From NCBI GenBank assembly GCA_963422745.1, contig OY730477.1:2728001-2792000 (forward strand): a stretch of DNA of 64,000 nt, given 5' to 3'. A program made the position numbers and the translations under genes. The notes below the pieces were generated by a model that was given only the letters and a program-made list of their open reading frames with translations, did no database searches and was not told where the DNA came from. Source of the stretch: G963422745 sp963422745. Lineage in GTDB: Bacteria; Actinomycetota; Acidimicrobiia; Acidimicrobiales; Aldehydirespiratoraceae. Shown here piece after piece: positions 16,316-24,633 of the stretch (its first letter is position 1; each line of letters starts with the position of its first letter).

Positions 16316-17221
16316 GTGAGTACGCACCAAGGACGGGCTCTCAGCAACGTCGCCGAACTCCACGAGCGCCTCCGGGACGTGGGCTACGTTGCCGGACGTG
16401 GACTGGTCACCGCGACCTTCATTGGTCTGCGTCTCGGCCGACCGATCCTGCTTGAAGGCGAGGTCGGCGTAGGCAAGACCGAGATGGCCAAATGCCTTGC
16501 GAAGATCCACAACCGCAAGCTGATTCGTCTGCAGTGCTACGAGGGCATCGACACTAGCCAGGCACTGTATGAATGGGACTACGCCCGCCAGATGCTGCAC
16601 ATTAGGGCATTGTCCAGCCACGAGTTAGCCAACGCTGGAGCGGTCAGCAGGCTCTACGGGCCGGAGTTCCTCCTCGAGCGTCCGTTGCTGCAGGCGATTC
16701 GCTCCGGTAGCGAGTCGGTGCTGTTGATTGATGAGATTGACCGTGCTGACGACGAGTTCGAAGCTTTCTTGCTGGAACTATTGTCGGAGTTTCAGATCAC
16801 CATTCCTGAAATCGGCACCATCAAATCCGCCGATCGGCCGATTGTGGTGTTGACGTCGAATCGCACAAGGGAGCTTCACGACGCTTTGAAGAGGCGTTGC
16901 CTGTACCACTGGATTGATTACCCGACCATTGAGGCCGAGATCGACATCGTGAAGTTGCGCGCCCCCGAAGCGTCCGAAACGCTGGTGCGCAAGGTCGTCA
17001 GGACGGTCCATCGCCTGCGCGACATGGATCTCGCGAAGCTACCAGGAGTGGCGGAGACCCTCGATTGGGTGGCTGCACTCGGTGTGGTTGACACGTCCGC
17101 GTTCGACACCGGTGTAGTTGATACCGCAACGGCGGCCGACACTCTCGGTGCGGTCATCAAGGATCGTGACGACCTCAAGTTGGTGGAGGCGGATCTAGAT
17201 CTGCTCCTTGCCGATGGCTGA
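16316..17221 (+). CDS. coxD: CoxD-type MoxR AAA+ ATPase for CO dehydrogenase maturation
   Basis: 301 residues with Walker A GEVGVGKT (residues 48-55), Walker B LLIDEIDRADDEFEAFLLEL and sensor 1 VLTSNRTRELHDALKRRC. This matches the CoxD/MoxR group, which in Oligotropha CODH is needed to build the CuSMoO2 active site after assembly. The GTG start follows a duplicated 15-bp element. The stop overlaps the coxE start by 8 bp, typical for this partner pair. The last 30 residues are an acidic helix. Confidence 0.9.
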   Translation: MSTHQGRALSNVAELHERLRDVGYVAGRGLVTATFIGLRLGRPILLEGEVGVGKTEMAKCLAKIHNRKLIRLQCYEGIDTSQALYEWDYARQMLHIRALSSHELANAGAVSRLYGPEFLLERPLLQAIRSGSESVLLIDEIDRADDEFEAFLLELLSEFQITIPEIGTIKSADRPIVVLTSNRTRELHDALKRRCLYHWIDYPTIEAEIDIVKLRAPEASETLVRKVVRTVHRLRDMDLAKLPGVAETLDWVAALGVVDTSAFDTGVVDTATAADTLGAVIKDRDDLKLVEADLDLLLADG

Positions 17222-18368
17222 CATACCAGAAACCAGCGATGTTAGACACATCGGCTTGGTTGAACGGTTCGTCGGGTTCGCCTATGCCCTGCGCAATGAG
17301 GGGCTTCCCGTTGGGTCTGATGATGTGGTCACCTTTGTTTCTGCAGTCGCCGAACTGACACCCACGGACCTCAACGATGTCTACTGGAGCGGTCGTTGCA
17401 CACTTGTTCATCGCCGTGATCATCTCGAGATCTACGATGAGGTCTTTCGCAGGTACTACTTGGGTGTGGAGAACCCCAAAGGTCCGACTTCTGCGTCGGT
17501 TAAGCTGGCTGCGCCGGTTTCGAGTGGTACTTTGGGTGTTCCCGACACCGAGCCCGGCGAAGATCATGGTGACGATCGTCCGTTGATACTGGGGCTTCAG
17601 GCTTCATCGGTTGATATCGAACGCAAGAAGAGATTCGGAGCCTGCACTCCCGAGGAGTTAGCAGCCCTCAGAAGAATCATCGCAGGTATTCGGCTCGAAC
17701 CACCGATGCGCCGCACACGACGGCGCTGCTCAAGCCCAACAGGTCCGGTGATTGACATACGCCGGGTTGCCCGGGAAGCCATACGGTTCACAGAGACGTC
17801 CGCAGAACTGCACCGCTTGTCACGTACCCACCGTCCTCGCCCCCTGATACTCATCTTGGATGTATCGGGTTCGATGGCGGACCATTCACGTAATCTGTTG
17901 CAGTTCGCGTACTCGGTTCGTCGCTCGGCTGGGAAGGTGGAGGTTTTCTGTTTCGGTACCAGACTCACGCGCATTACCACAGCGCTTGATCGCCGCAACC
18001 CCGACGACGCAATGAAGATGGCAGCATCCCGGGTGCTTGACTGGGACGGCGGCACGAAGATCGGTGAATGCCTTGATGACTTCATCAGTAACTGGGCAAG
18101 ACGAGGAATGAGCCGTGGTGCCACAGTGATCATCTGCTCAGATGGACTCGATCGGGGTGACCCGGCATTGCTTGAGGATTCGATTGAGCGCCTTGGTCGG
18201 CTCTGCCATCGAATCATCTGGATGAACCCTTTGATCGGCAACGATGTCAACGCCTTACCCGCCACGGTCGCCATGATCGTTTCTCGCCCGTTCGTCGACG
18301 CTTTTGAATCGGGACACAACCTTGCAGAGCTTGAGGCGTTTGCTGCCAGACTTGCCCGGATCGGATGA
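17214..18368 (+). CDS. coxE: CoxE-like VWA-domain protein, partner of CoxD
   Basis: About 384 residues. The N-terminal helical region (LVERFVGFAYALRNEGLPVG) is typical of CoxE. The C-terminal half is a von Willebrand A domain with the MIDAS motif ILDVSGSMADHS and a later TVIICSDGLDRGD. MoxR ATPases act with VWA proteins as chaperone pairs; this one should work with CoxD on CoxL. I choose ATG 17214 because it overlaps the coxD stop; a TTG two codons upstream is less likely. Confidence 0.9.
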   Translation: MADIPETSDVRHIGLVERFVGFAYALRNEGLPVGSDDVVTFVSAVAELTPTDLNDVYWSGRCTLVHRRDHLEIYDEVFRRYYLGVENPKGPTSASVKLAAPVSSGTLGVPDTEPGEDHGDDRPLILGLQASSVDIERKKRFGACTPEELAALRRIIAGIRLEPPMRRTRRRCSSPTGPVIDIRRVAREAIRFTETSAELHRLSRTHRPRPLILILDVSGSMADHSRNLLQFAYSVRRSAGKVEVFCFGTRLTRITTALDRRNPDDAMKMAASRVLDWDGGTKIGECLDDFISNWARRGMSRGATVIICSDGLDRGDPALLEDSIERLGRLCHRIIWMNPLIGNDVNALPATVAMIVSRPFVDAFESGHNLAELEAFAARLARIG

Positions 18369-18372
18369 GCCG

Positions 18373-18648
18373 TTGAGGTGGAGCGTTTCCGTGCAGGCCG
18401 CAGGTGATCGGACCGTCGAACTTGAAGAGGTCGTGGCTTTAGCCGATGCAGTCGCCGGTCTCGAAGGGATCGCCTCAGGCGTGGGGGCGATGGCCTACGG
18501 AGCTCAGATCGTGGTGGACGCTGCCACACCCGATGAGGCTGTCGATCAAGCCCTCGAGGCTTTCAGTACTGCAGTGACCACCGCAGGTTTGCCTGATTGG
18601 CCGATCACACGTGCAGAGGTCATTGGCGAAGACGGTCTCGACGAATGA
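18373..18648 (+). CDS. Small conserved-looking protein of unknown function in the cox operon
   Basis: About 91 residues beginning LRWSVSVQAAGDRTVELEEV, with a regular alternation that suggests an alpha/beta ferredoxin-like fold (WSVSVQA ... AYGAQIVVDAATPDEAVDQALEAF). The TTG at 18373 lies 4 bp after the coxE stop; the frame is open further upstream inside coxE, so the start is not certain. Its stop overlaps the next ATG (ATGA). The position between coxE and another unknown gene implies co-translation with them. Confidence 0.65.
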   Translation: MRWSVSVQAAGDRTVELEEVVALADAVAGLEGIASGVGAMAYGAQIVVDAATPDEAVDQALEAFSTAVTTAGLPDWPITRAEVIGEDGLDE

Positions 18649-19100
18649 TTCGGCTCGGATCGCTCGCAGGCTACCCATTTGAGGGACCCCGGCTACTCGG
18701 CGGATGGACACCGCCGCCTGTCGCGGCCGTTTACGCGATCCTGTATCGGCCCGATCCCGACGATCGAGCACAAGACTTCGCCGTGCTTGACGTTGACCAA
18801 GCCGATGATCTCAGCCGGACCCGACTCCCGTTCGGTCATCCCCGTTCACGGTGCTGGGAACGACGCGCTGGCAGTCGCTGGAATCTGCACATCTGCATCT
18901 ATGAAATTCCCGGAGGCCTTCGTTCGCATCGTGAGCAGCTCGTACGGGAGTTGATCGCTCTGTACCGGCCCGGCTGTGCGCCCACACGGTTCGACCCCAC
19001 ATGGAAGGACGAATGGATCGGCAGCTACCAAGCACCCACCGCTGGACCGCTGACGACGGGGCGAGACCCTGCAGCCGAGGCCCACCACGACAACCCATGA
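18645..19100 (+). CDS. Uncharacterised protein with GIY-YIG-like features
   Basis: 151 residues starting MIRLGSLAGYPFEGPRLLGG. The segment AAVYAILY followed by FAVLDVDQADDLS and then FGHPRSRCWERR resembles the G[IV]Y...YVG.S.DL..R...H pattern of GIY-YIG folds, but the catalytic residues are not clearly all there, so this is only a fold guess. A conserved-looking tail (EIPGGLRSHREQL, TRFDPTWKDEWIGSY) follows. The ATG overlaps the previous stop by 4 bp. It ends the plus arm of the cox island. Confidence 0.65.
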   Translation: MIRLGSLAGYPFEGPRLLGGWTPPPVAAVYAILYRPDPDDRAQDFAVLDVDQADDLSRTRLPFGHPRSRCWERRAGSRWNLHICIYEIPGGLRSHREQLVRELIALYRPGCAPTRFDPTWKDEWIGSYQAPTAGPLTTGRDPAAEAHHDNP

Positions 19101-19154
19101 ACCGCGGGGCGGATCCCGGGTTGGATCCGGAACCGACAGACGTTGTAGCCGGAT

Positions 19155-19315
19155 CGGTTACAGCGGTTCGGGGTGGTATCCGACCCGGACACAACCAGCG
19201 TGCTCCAACGCTCGAGGACCGGTTACAACGGTTCGGGGTGGTATCCGACCCGGACACAACCAGCGTGCTCCAACGCTCGAGGACCGGTTACAACGGTTCG
19301 GGGTGATATCCGACC
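19155..19315. repeat. 65-bp tandem repeat, about 2.5 units
   Basis: Units beginning CGGTTACARCGGTTCGGGGT start at 19155, 19220 and 19285. Units 1 and 2 are almost identical; unit 3 is partial. Unit 3 contains the stop codon and last residues (GYHPEPL) of the convergent minus-strand gene at 19288, so the array again consists of copies of a gene end lying beyond its stop. Confidence 0.92.
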
Positions 19316-19650
19316 ATGTCGTGCAAGCGGCTCCGGCGGCCGACCGGTTGAACCGGCGCAGCCTCAGACTCATCGGTTTCGGGTTCGTAGGTGACACCGG
19401 CCACGATGCCCTCGGCCATGCCGTATAGAAGCGGAAGCGCACCAGCGATTACACCACCGGTGTTGTTGATTTTCTCGACACCGGGTTCGATCACGTCCGC
19501 GTCGGTTTTGATCTTCCAGACAATTCGTGAACAGTCCTCAAGCAATCCGGCTATGCGGGTCAGTTGCGTGCCGACGATGTACAGGTAGCCAGCCAGCCCA
19601 GCAATAAACAGGCCAATGAGGATCACAGAAAGCACCACGAGAGTTGTCAT
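19288..19650 (-). CDS. Small single-span membrane protein 5 of the coxG operon
   Basis: 120 residues. One N-terminal transmembrane helix (LVVLSVILIGLFIAGLAGYLYIV) is followed by an amphipathic region starting QLTRIAGLLEDCSRI and a hydrophilic tail (YEPETDESEAAP). I do not know the family. Its ATG overlaps the stop of the preceding small gene (ATGA). The last residues are encoded in a 65-bp repeat, so the C-terminus may have been altered recently. Confidence 0.75.
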   Translation of the reverse strand: MTTLVVLSVILIGLFIAGLAGYLYIVGTQLTRIAGLLEDCSRIVWKIKTDADVIEPGVEKINNTGGVIAGALPLLYGMAEGIVAGVTYEPETDESEAAPVQPVGRRSRLHDMVGYHPEPL

Positions 19651-19937
19651 GAGCGCACCTTTTCGAGCACTCGTCCAAGAAACAGATGATGTTGTAGACC
19701 TTCGGCCAAAACGGCATCAACTTGAGCGGCGGTCTCTGCGATCAGAGCTGTGTCGTTGGTGTTGGCAGCGGCGCGTTCGAGGGTGCCACGTATCGCCACA
19801 ACCCGGCGCTCGATCCTGGCCACTGACAACACCAGCACGGTGAGAGCAGCCACGACCACCAGCACCACCACAAAGCCACCAACAATGGCCCCGATCCACA
19901 GATCTTCCTGTGTATCGGTCAATGCCAGTAGGGACAT
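19647..19937 (-). CDS. Small single-span membrane protein 4 of the coxG operon
   Basis: 96 residues: a short N-terminal segment, one transmembrane helix (AIVGGFVVVLVVVAALTVLVL), then SVARIERRVVAIRGTLERAA, a predicted amphipathic helix. The start ATG 19937 is fixed by GGGAGG 5 nt upstream and by lying 1 bp after the previous stop; a start 9 codons earlier is in frame but would overlap that gene. Same layout as its four neighbours. Family not recognised. Confidence 0.75.
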   Translation of the reverse strand: MSLLALTDTQEDLWIGAIVGGFVVVLVVVAALTVLVLSVARIERRVVAIRGTLERAAANTNDTALIAETAAQVDAVLAEGLQHHLFLGRVLEKVRS

Positions 19938-19938
19938 G

Positions 19939-20205
19939 TCAACCTCCCAAACGGGATCGACCACGTCGCAAGCCTGCGACGATTACTCCAGCGGAATCGA
20001 TCGTTGTGTTCAGTTCGGACAATGACGCTGTGTGGGTGACCGCATCGCAGAGCGCGGCGTCTATGTCGGAGGCTCGATTTCCGATCGACCGGGCAAGCAA
20101 CAGGATTGGAATGACCAAGGCAACAACGACGATCACCACCGCGACACCTATGGCGTAGCCGATCCACCAGCCCGTCGTTGATCCTTCGGCGAATATCAAT
20201 GGCAC
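19939..20205 (-). CDS. Small single-span membrane protein 3 of the coxG operon
   Basis: 88 residues. A long hydrophobic helix (GYAIGVAVVIVVVALVIPIL) is followed by LLARSIGNRASDIDAALCDA and a basic end (GLRRGRSRLGG). GTG start at 20205 with GAGGAGA upstream. It lies 10 bp after protein 2. The positive C-terminus suggests that the tail is cytoplasmic. Family not recognised. Confidence 0.72.
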   Translation of the reverse strand: MPLIFAEGSTTGWWIGYAIGVAVVIVVVALVIPILLLARSIGNRASDIDAALCDAVTHTASLSELNTTIDSAGVIVAGLRRGRSRLGG

Positions 20206-20215
20206 CGGCGTCTCC

Positions 20216-20443
20216 TCAGATCGATTCGCAAAAGTCGCGAACGGGTTTCAGGTTCGAGTTGACCGAAGGCAGCACCGTCGGCACCGTCGAGGTCCGCTCC
20301 GCGACGACCCGAACGCCGCCAACAACCGCAGCGAGCGTTCGATCCACGGCCCGAAGATGCAGCACAACCCGCAACAACCCGACGGCTGCGGCGACAATGA
20401 TCAAGGCGGCGACAATGATGGTTACCCATGCAACGATCGGCAT
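20216..20443 (-). CDS. Small single-span membrane protein 2 of the coxG operon
   Basis: 75 residues. Transmembrane helix WVTIIVAALIIVAAAVGLL, then RVVLHLRAVDRTLAAVVGGV and a short tail. ATG 20443 with AGGAG 6-7 nt upstream. It lies 9 bp after protein 1. The LRVVLHLRAVDRTL stretch can be lined up with LNRVLAALERIRKA in protein 1, which suggests common ancestry. Confidence 0.72.
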   Translation of the reverse strand: MPIVAWVTIIVAALIIVAAAVGLLRVVLHLRAVDRTLAAVVGGVRVVAERTSTVPTVLPSVNSNLKPVRDFCESI

Positions 20444-20452
20444 CTGTTACTC

Positions 20453-20707
20453 CTATCCGTCCAGTAGCTTCGCGACTGAACCTGCGTAGCGAACCGCACC
20501 ACCGGAGACGTCTGCGATCGTCTGGTCTGTGGTCGCCAGCAGATCCGGCGTTGTTTCGAGTTCGCCGATCAGGGCAACACCCCCGGCGAGGATGTCGTCT
20601 GAGGCCTTGCGGATGCGTTCAAGAGCGGCCAGCACCCGGTTGAGCAGCGCAATCGCAACGGGAACCACCACCAACAACAGAATGAGGTTTCCGATCCACC
20701 ACAACAT
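20453..20707 (-). CDS. Small single-span membrane protein 1 of the coxG operon
   Basis: 84 residues starting MLWWIGNLILLLVVVPVAIA, which is the membrane helix, then LLNRVLAALERIRKASDDIL and a Thr/Ala-rich helix. The start ATG 20707 has GAGGAGG 5 nt upstream; a longer frame to 20770 would overlap coxG. It is 10 bp after coxG. Context suggests a membrane-side role in CO oxidation (inference). Confidence 0.75.
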   Translation of the reverse strand: MLWWIGNLILLLVVVPVAIALLNRVLAALERIRKASDDILAGGVALIGELETTPDLLATTDQTIADVSGGAVRYAGSVAKLLDG

Positions 20708-20717
20708 CACAGCCTCC

Positions 20718-21305
20718 TCAGACAGCCTCTGGTCGATACGGCAACAAGAACCGGCGCCAGACACGACCAAGCGCCATTGCGAAGGCCCGCAGCGCTATTG
20801 CGAACCCGCCTGCAGGACGCGGCGATGAGGCAACAAGCTGCGGGGCATATCCCTGTTCGGTTGCACCGAGCCGGTTCCCCATGTTCTTGGCGAAGTCTTC
20901 AAGCAGCACGGCGGTGATGTCACCAATCAAACCCCGACCATATTGAGCCGCGGGCCCCGACAGTCTCAGATCCATGGAGACGGTTACCTTGGTGCCCGCT
21001 GGCATGCTCTGCAGTTGAGCGTCAAGTAGCAGTGCGGCTTGGCCACGACCTTTGCGATCGCTTCCGTTGGCATCAACGCGGATCGTGTGCATCGCTGCAT
21101 CGCGAGCGGTGATCCTGGCTTCGCCGCCGAAGTCCAGCTTGACCGGACCAAGCCTGATCGCGACGGTACCGCCGTAGTGGTCCTCGCCGAGGTGCTCCGT
21201 TAGTTCGGTGCCCGGCAAGCACCCGGCAACCTCGGGGATGTCTCCGAAGAACTCCCATACCGTCTCAAGGGGTTGTCCAACCTCAAATTCGTTGGCAATT
21301 CTCAT
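20718..21305 (-). CDS. coxG: CoxG, SRPBCC-fold CO dehydrogenase accessory protein
   Basis: 195 residues. The SRPBCC fold starts MRIANEFEVGQPLETVWEFF and includes the CoxG signature GCLPGTELTE, GTVAIRLGPVKLDFGGEA and GRGLIGDITAVLLEDFAKNM. The C-terminal 40 residues hold an amphipathic, basic hydrophobic helix (AIALRAFAMALGRVWRRFL), as in CoxG proteins that associate with the membrane. CoxG is reported to link CODH to the membrane quinone pool. The ATG lies in a TGATG overlap with the upstream xdhC stop. Confidence 0.92.
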   Translation of the reverse strand: MRIANEFEVGQPLETVWEFFGDIPEVAGCLPGTELTEHLGEDHYGGTVAIRLGPVKLDFGGEARITARDAAMHTIRVDANGSDRKGRGQAALLLDAQLQSMPAGTKVTVSMDLRLSGPAAQYGRGLIGDITAVLLEDFAKNMGNRLGATEQGYAPQLVASSPRPAGGFAIALRAFAMALGRVWRRFLLPYRPEAV

Positions 21306-22234
21306 CACATCGCTCCGTGTTCACGTGCGTACGTGGCCCGACAACCCACACAACAAAAGTACAGGGTCGCATCGCCGCTGCGGAGTGGATGGTTCTCAGG
21401 CCCGACGTTGACGGTCATACCGCAGACCGGGTCGACAGTGGTTTCGGCTGCGGATGCCTGGACCTTTGCGGGTGCAACCAAAGCGCCTTGCGCCCGCAGT
21501 CGAACCAGTTCAGCCAGTATTGCCACAGCCACCTCCTTGTGGGTGGTGCTGCCCAGGTCCAACCCAGCGGGAATCACCAAACCGGCTAACTGATCGGTGC
21601 TAACGCCGCTTGTCAGAAGTTCCGAGCACAAGCTCTCGCCCCGGCGGGTCGATGCCACCACCCCGATGTAGGCCGGGGTTGCCTTGAGGGCACCGAGCAC
21701 AATGTCGTAATCTCCGTGACCTTGAGTTGCGATTACAACGGCGGATCGCTCAGAAATCAGGCCTTCACTAAAGTCAGGGCCATCAACAAGTTCCACGTTC
21801 CAGTCGAGCTGGTCCGCTAGAACCGACAAGGTGATCGCCATCGGGGAGTTGCCAATCACCAGAAGGTGCGGGACTGCCATCACAGGCTCCAGGTAGATCT
21901 GCAAAGCACCCTCACTGCGACAAGACATAGCCACCGTGATGGTTCCAGACAATGGGTCGCCGAAACGTTCGGAGGCACCGAGAGCCAACAGTCGAGGAAC
22001 TCCGGACTCCAGGGCGTCTTTGGCCTCAGAGATGAATGTCGGTTCGGCACAGGCACCACCGATCCAGCCGTGGATCTCGCCTGATTCGGTGTAGATCGCC
22101 CGCGATCCCTGCTGTCCTGACGTCGGACCTTCGCGCCAAACAACCGTGGCCAAAACGAAGGCTTCGCCGCTGCGTGCCAAGTCGACTGCGCGTTCCAAAA
22201 CACCCCAGCCTTCGACGGCACTGCGGGTTCTCAC
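21305..22234 (-). CDS. coxF: XdhC/CoxF-type maturation factor with a C-terminal YHS domain
   Basis: 309 residues. The N-terminal XdhC_CoxI domain is clear (FVLATVVWREGPTSGQQGSR; GGACAEPTFISEA), followed by a Rossmann-like domain (LLVIGNSPMAITLSVLADQL; YIGVVASTRRGESLCSEL; IPAGLDLGSTTHKEVAVAIL). Residues about 265-309 are a YHS domain (DPVCGMTV ... FCCVGCRATYAREHG), a Cys-rich unit linked to heavy-metal handling. Form I CODH needs Mo, S and Cu, so the fusion may combine Mo cofactor and copper delivery (inference). GTG start overlaps the coxL stop (GTGA). Confidence 0.88.
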   Translation of the reverse strand: MRTRSAVEGWGVLERAVDLARSGEAFVLATVVWREGPTSGQQGSRAIYTESGEIHGWIGGACAEPTFISEAKDALESGVPRLLALGASERFGDPLSGTITVAMSCRSEGALQIYLEPVMAVPHLLVIGNSPMAITLSVLADQLDWNVELVDGPDFSEGLISERSAVVIATQGHGDYDIVLGALKATPAYIGVVASTRRGESLCSELLTSGVSTDQLAGLVIPAGLDLGSTTHKEVAVAILAELVRLRAQGALVAPAKVQASAAETTVDPVCGMTVNVGPENHPLRSGDATLYFCCVGCRATYAREHGAM

Positions 22235-24612
22235 GACCCGGTCCTCACCGGCGGCGCTCCGGAGACATCATGGCGCATGGTGATTGCTTCATGGACCCGG
22301 TCCGCCAGCAACGGCATATCAATGTTGCGTACCCCTGTGCCCTGTAGAGCGTTCATGACCGCGTTAACGAAGGCCGCCGGCCCACCCACCGTGGCACATT
22401 CGCCGATTCCCTTAGCGCCGATTGGATGGTGCGGGCACGGGGTGACCACCTCATGCAGTTCAAACCCGGGCGTTTCCCAGGCGGTGGGCAGCAAGTAGTC
22501 CATGTAGTTCGACCCGATGCAGTTACCGTCAGCGTCAAAGGTGATGAACTGCATGTTGGCCATGGCGTAGGCCTCGGTCAGGCCGCCCATTATCTGTCCC
22601 TCAACGATCATGGGGTTGATGCGCACCCCGCAGTCGTCAACGGCCACGACCCTCAGAACGTCCCAAACGCCGGTCTCAGGATCAACCTCAACCGTGGCGA
22701 TGTAGCAGGCAAACGGCCAGGTGAGGTTCGGCGGGTCGTAGTAGGCGTTGTTCTCCAGTCCCGGCTCCATCCCGTCGGGCACGTTGCTGTAAGCGGCCAT
22801 GGCGCATTCCTGGATCGTGACGCCCCGATCGGGTGCGCCGCGGATATGGAACCGCCCGAGTTCTGTTTCGATGTCCTCTTCGGACACCTCAAGAAGATGG
22901 GCTGCGATCCTGCGGGCCTTGGCCCTGACCTTGCGTGCGACCATCGACACGGCAGCTCCGGCCACCGGTGTGCTGCGCGAGGCGTAGGTGCCCATGCCGA
23001 ACGGGGCGGTGTCGGTATCGCCCTCCTCAACGACAACGTCGGATGCGGGAATGCCGAGTTCGTGGGCAACGATCTGCGCCCAGGTGGTTTCGTGCCCCTG
23101 CCCCTGGGTTTTCGCACCGGTGCGAAGGATCGCCTTTCCGGTCATATGCACTCGTAGTTCCGCCGAGTCAAACATCTTGATACCCAAGATGTCGTACTCG
23201 CGGCTGTTGCCCGCACCAAGAGGTTCGGTCATGGTTGAGATGCCGATACCCAGCAGCCGACCACGTTCGCGGGCCTGCTTCTGGCGAGCAAGGAAATCGG
23301 CGTAGCCGACCGCGTCCAGGGCCATGTCAAGACACTTCTGGTATTGACCAGAGTCGGTCAAGAAACCAAAAGGTGTGCGGTGCGGGAAATCGTCGTCGCG
23401 AACCAGGTTGATCCGGCGAAATTCCGCCTGGTCCATGCCAAGATCGTCGGCTGCGGCCTGCACCATTCGTTCCTGGAAGAACATTGCCTCGGTGACCCTA
23501 AACGAGCACCGGTACGCAACACCTCCGGGGGCCTTGTTCGTGTAGACACCGCGGGCGGTTAGATGAGCTGCCCCGACGTCGTAGCACGAGAAGGCGGAGT
23601 GCATCAGACCGATCTTGAACTTCGAGGGTTGGGCGTCGGAGAAGAAAGCACCATGGTCGGATTCGGTATGCATTCGCACAGCGAGGATGCGGCCGTCTTG
23701 GCGAAGGGCCATCTCACCAGTTAGGTAGACGTCGCGCCCGAATCCGGTTGAGATCAGGTTTCCGCTCTTGTCCTCAATCCATTTCACAGGGCGTTCAAGA
23801 AGAATCGACGCCAAGATCGAAGCAACATAACCCGGATAGATCGGCACCTTGTTCCCGAATCCACCGCCGAGGTCGGGAGCAATGATACGGATCATGTGTT
23901 CGGGCAGCTCGCCGACAATCGCCAACGCAGCTCTGATGATGTGGGGCGCCTGGGTGGTCATGTAGACGGTCAGCTTTGACGTTGCCCGGTCAAAGTCGGC
24001 GATCGATCCGCAGGTCTCAATCGGCGAAGGATGCGACCTCGGATAGTGCATCCCGATCTTTGACACAACATCGGCTTGGGTGAAGGCCCGGTCGGTGCCT
24101 TCACGGTCGCCAACCTCCCAGTCGAAGATCACGTTGTCGGTCTGGTTGGTTTTGTCGTCTCGAATCAGGGGGGCATCATCAAGGAGTGCTTGCTCAGGGT
24201 TGACGATGGGTGGAAGCGGCTCATAGTCAACGACGACCGCCTCGCAGCCGTCCTTGGCGATGTAGGGATCGTCCGCTATGACGCAGACAACCTCCTGACC
24301 CTGAAACCTGACCTTGTCGGTGGCGAGGACGGCTTGGGTGTCATAGGACAGAGTCGGCATCCACGCCAGGTTCCTGGCCGCCATCATCTCGCCGGTGAGC
24401 ACCAAGCGAACACCGGGAATCGCCCAGGCGGCGTCTACGTTGATGGACTTGATCCGGGCATGGGCGAGCGGGCTGCGAAGGATTTCCATGTGCAGCATTC
24501 CCGGCAAGACGATGTCGTCGACATAGTTGCCCTTGCCACGGATGAAGCGATTGTCTTCAACCCGCGGACGACTGGCACCCAGACCACCGATCTTGATCTC
24601 GTCGAGACTCAT
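22231..24612 (-). CDS. coxL: Aerobic CO dehydrogenase large subunit, form I
   Basis: 793 residues. The active-site loop reads VAYRCSFR with the Cu-ligating Cys at residue 369; AYxCSFR is the diagnostic motif of form I [CuSMoO2] CO dehydrogenases. Other Mo-cofactor motifs are GGGFGNKVPIYPG near residue 250, TGAKTQGQGHETTW and the C-terminal HHPIGAKGIGECATVGGPAA with the catalytic Glu. The enzyme oxidises CO to CO2 and passes electrons to the FAD subunit. Order coxM-coxS-coxL is the standard one. Confidence 0.96.
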   Translation of the reverse strand: MSLDEIKIGGLGASRPRVEDNRFIRGKGNYVDDIVLPGMLHMEILRSPLAHARIKSINVDAAWAIPGVRLVLTGEMMAARNLAWMPTLSYDTQAVLATDKVRFQGQEVVCVIADDPYIAKDGCEAVVVDYEPLPPIVNPEQALLDDAPLIRDDKTNQTDNVIFDWEVGDREGTDRAFTQADVVSKIGMHYPRSHPSPIETCGSIADFDRATSKLTVYMTTQAPHIIRAALAIVGELPEHMIRIIAPDLGGGFGNKVPIYPGYVASILASILLERPVKWIEDKSGNLISTGFGRDVYLTGEMALRQDGRILAVRMHTESDHGAFFSDAQPSKFKIGLMHSAFSCYDVGAAHLTARGVYTNKAPGGVAYRCSFRVTEAMFFQERMVQAAADDLGMDQAEFRRINLVRDDDFPHRTPFGFLTDSGQYQKCLDMALDAVGYADFLARQKQARERGRLLGIGISTMTEPLGAGNSREYDILGIKMFDSAELRVHMTGKAILRTGAKTQGQGHETTWAQIVAHELGIPASDVVVEEGDTDTAPFGMGTYASRSTPVAGAAVSMVARKVRAKARRIAAHLLEVSEEDIETELGRFHIRGAPDRGVTIQECAMAAYSNVPDGMEPGLENNAYYDPPNLTWPFACYIATVEVDPETGVWDVLRVVAVDDCGVRINPMIVEGQIMGGLTEAYAMANMQFITFDADGNCIGSNYMDYLLPTAWETPGFELHEVVTPCPHHPIGAKGIGECATVGGPAAFVNAVMNALQGTGVRNIDMPLLADRVHEAITMRHDVSGAPPVRTGS

Positions 24613-24633
24613 GTCAGTTCGCTCCCCGTCTGG

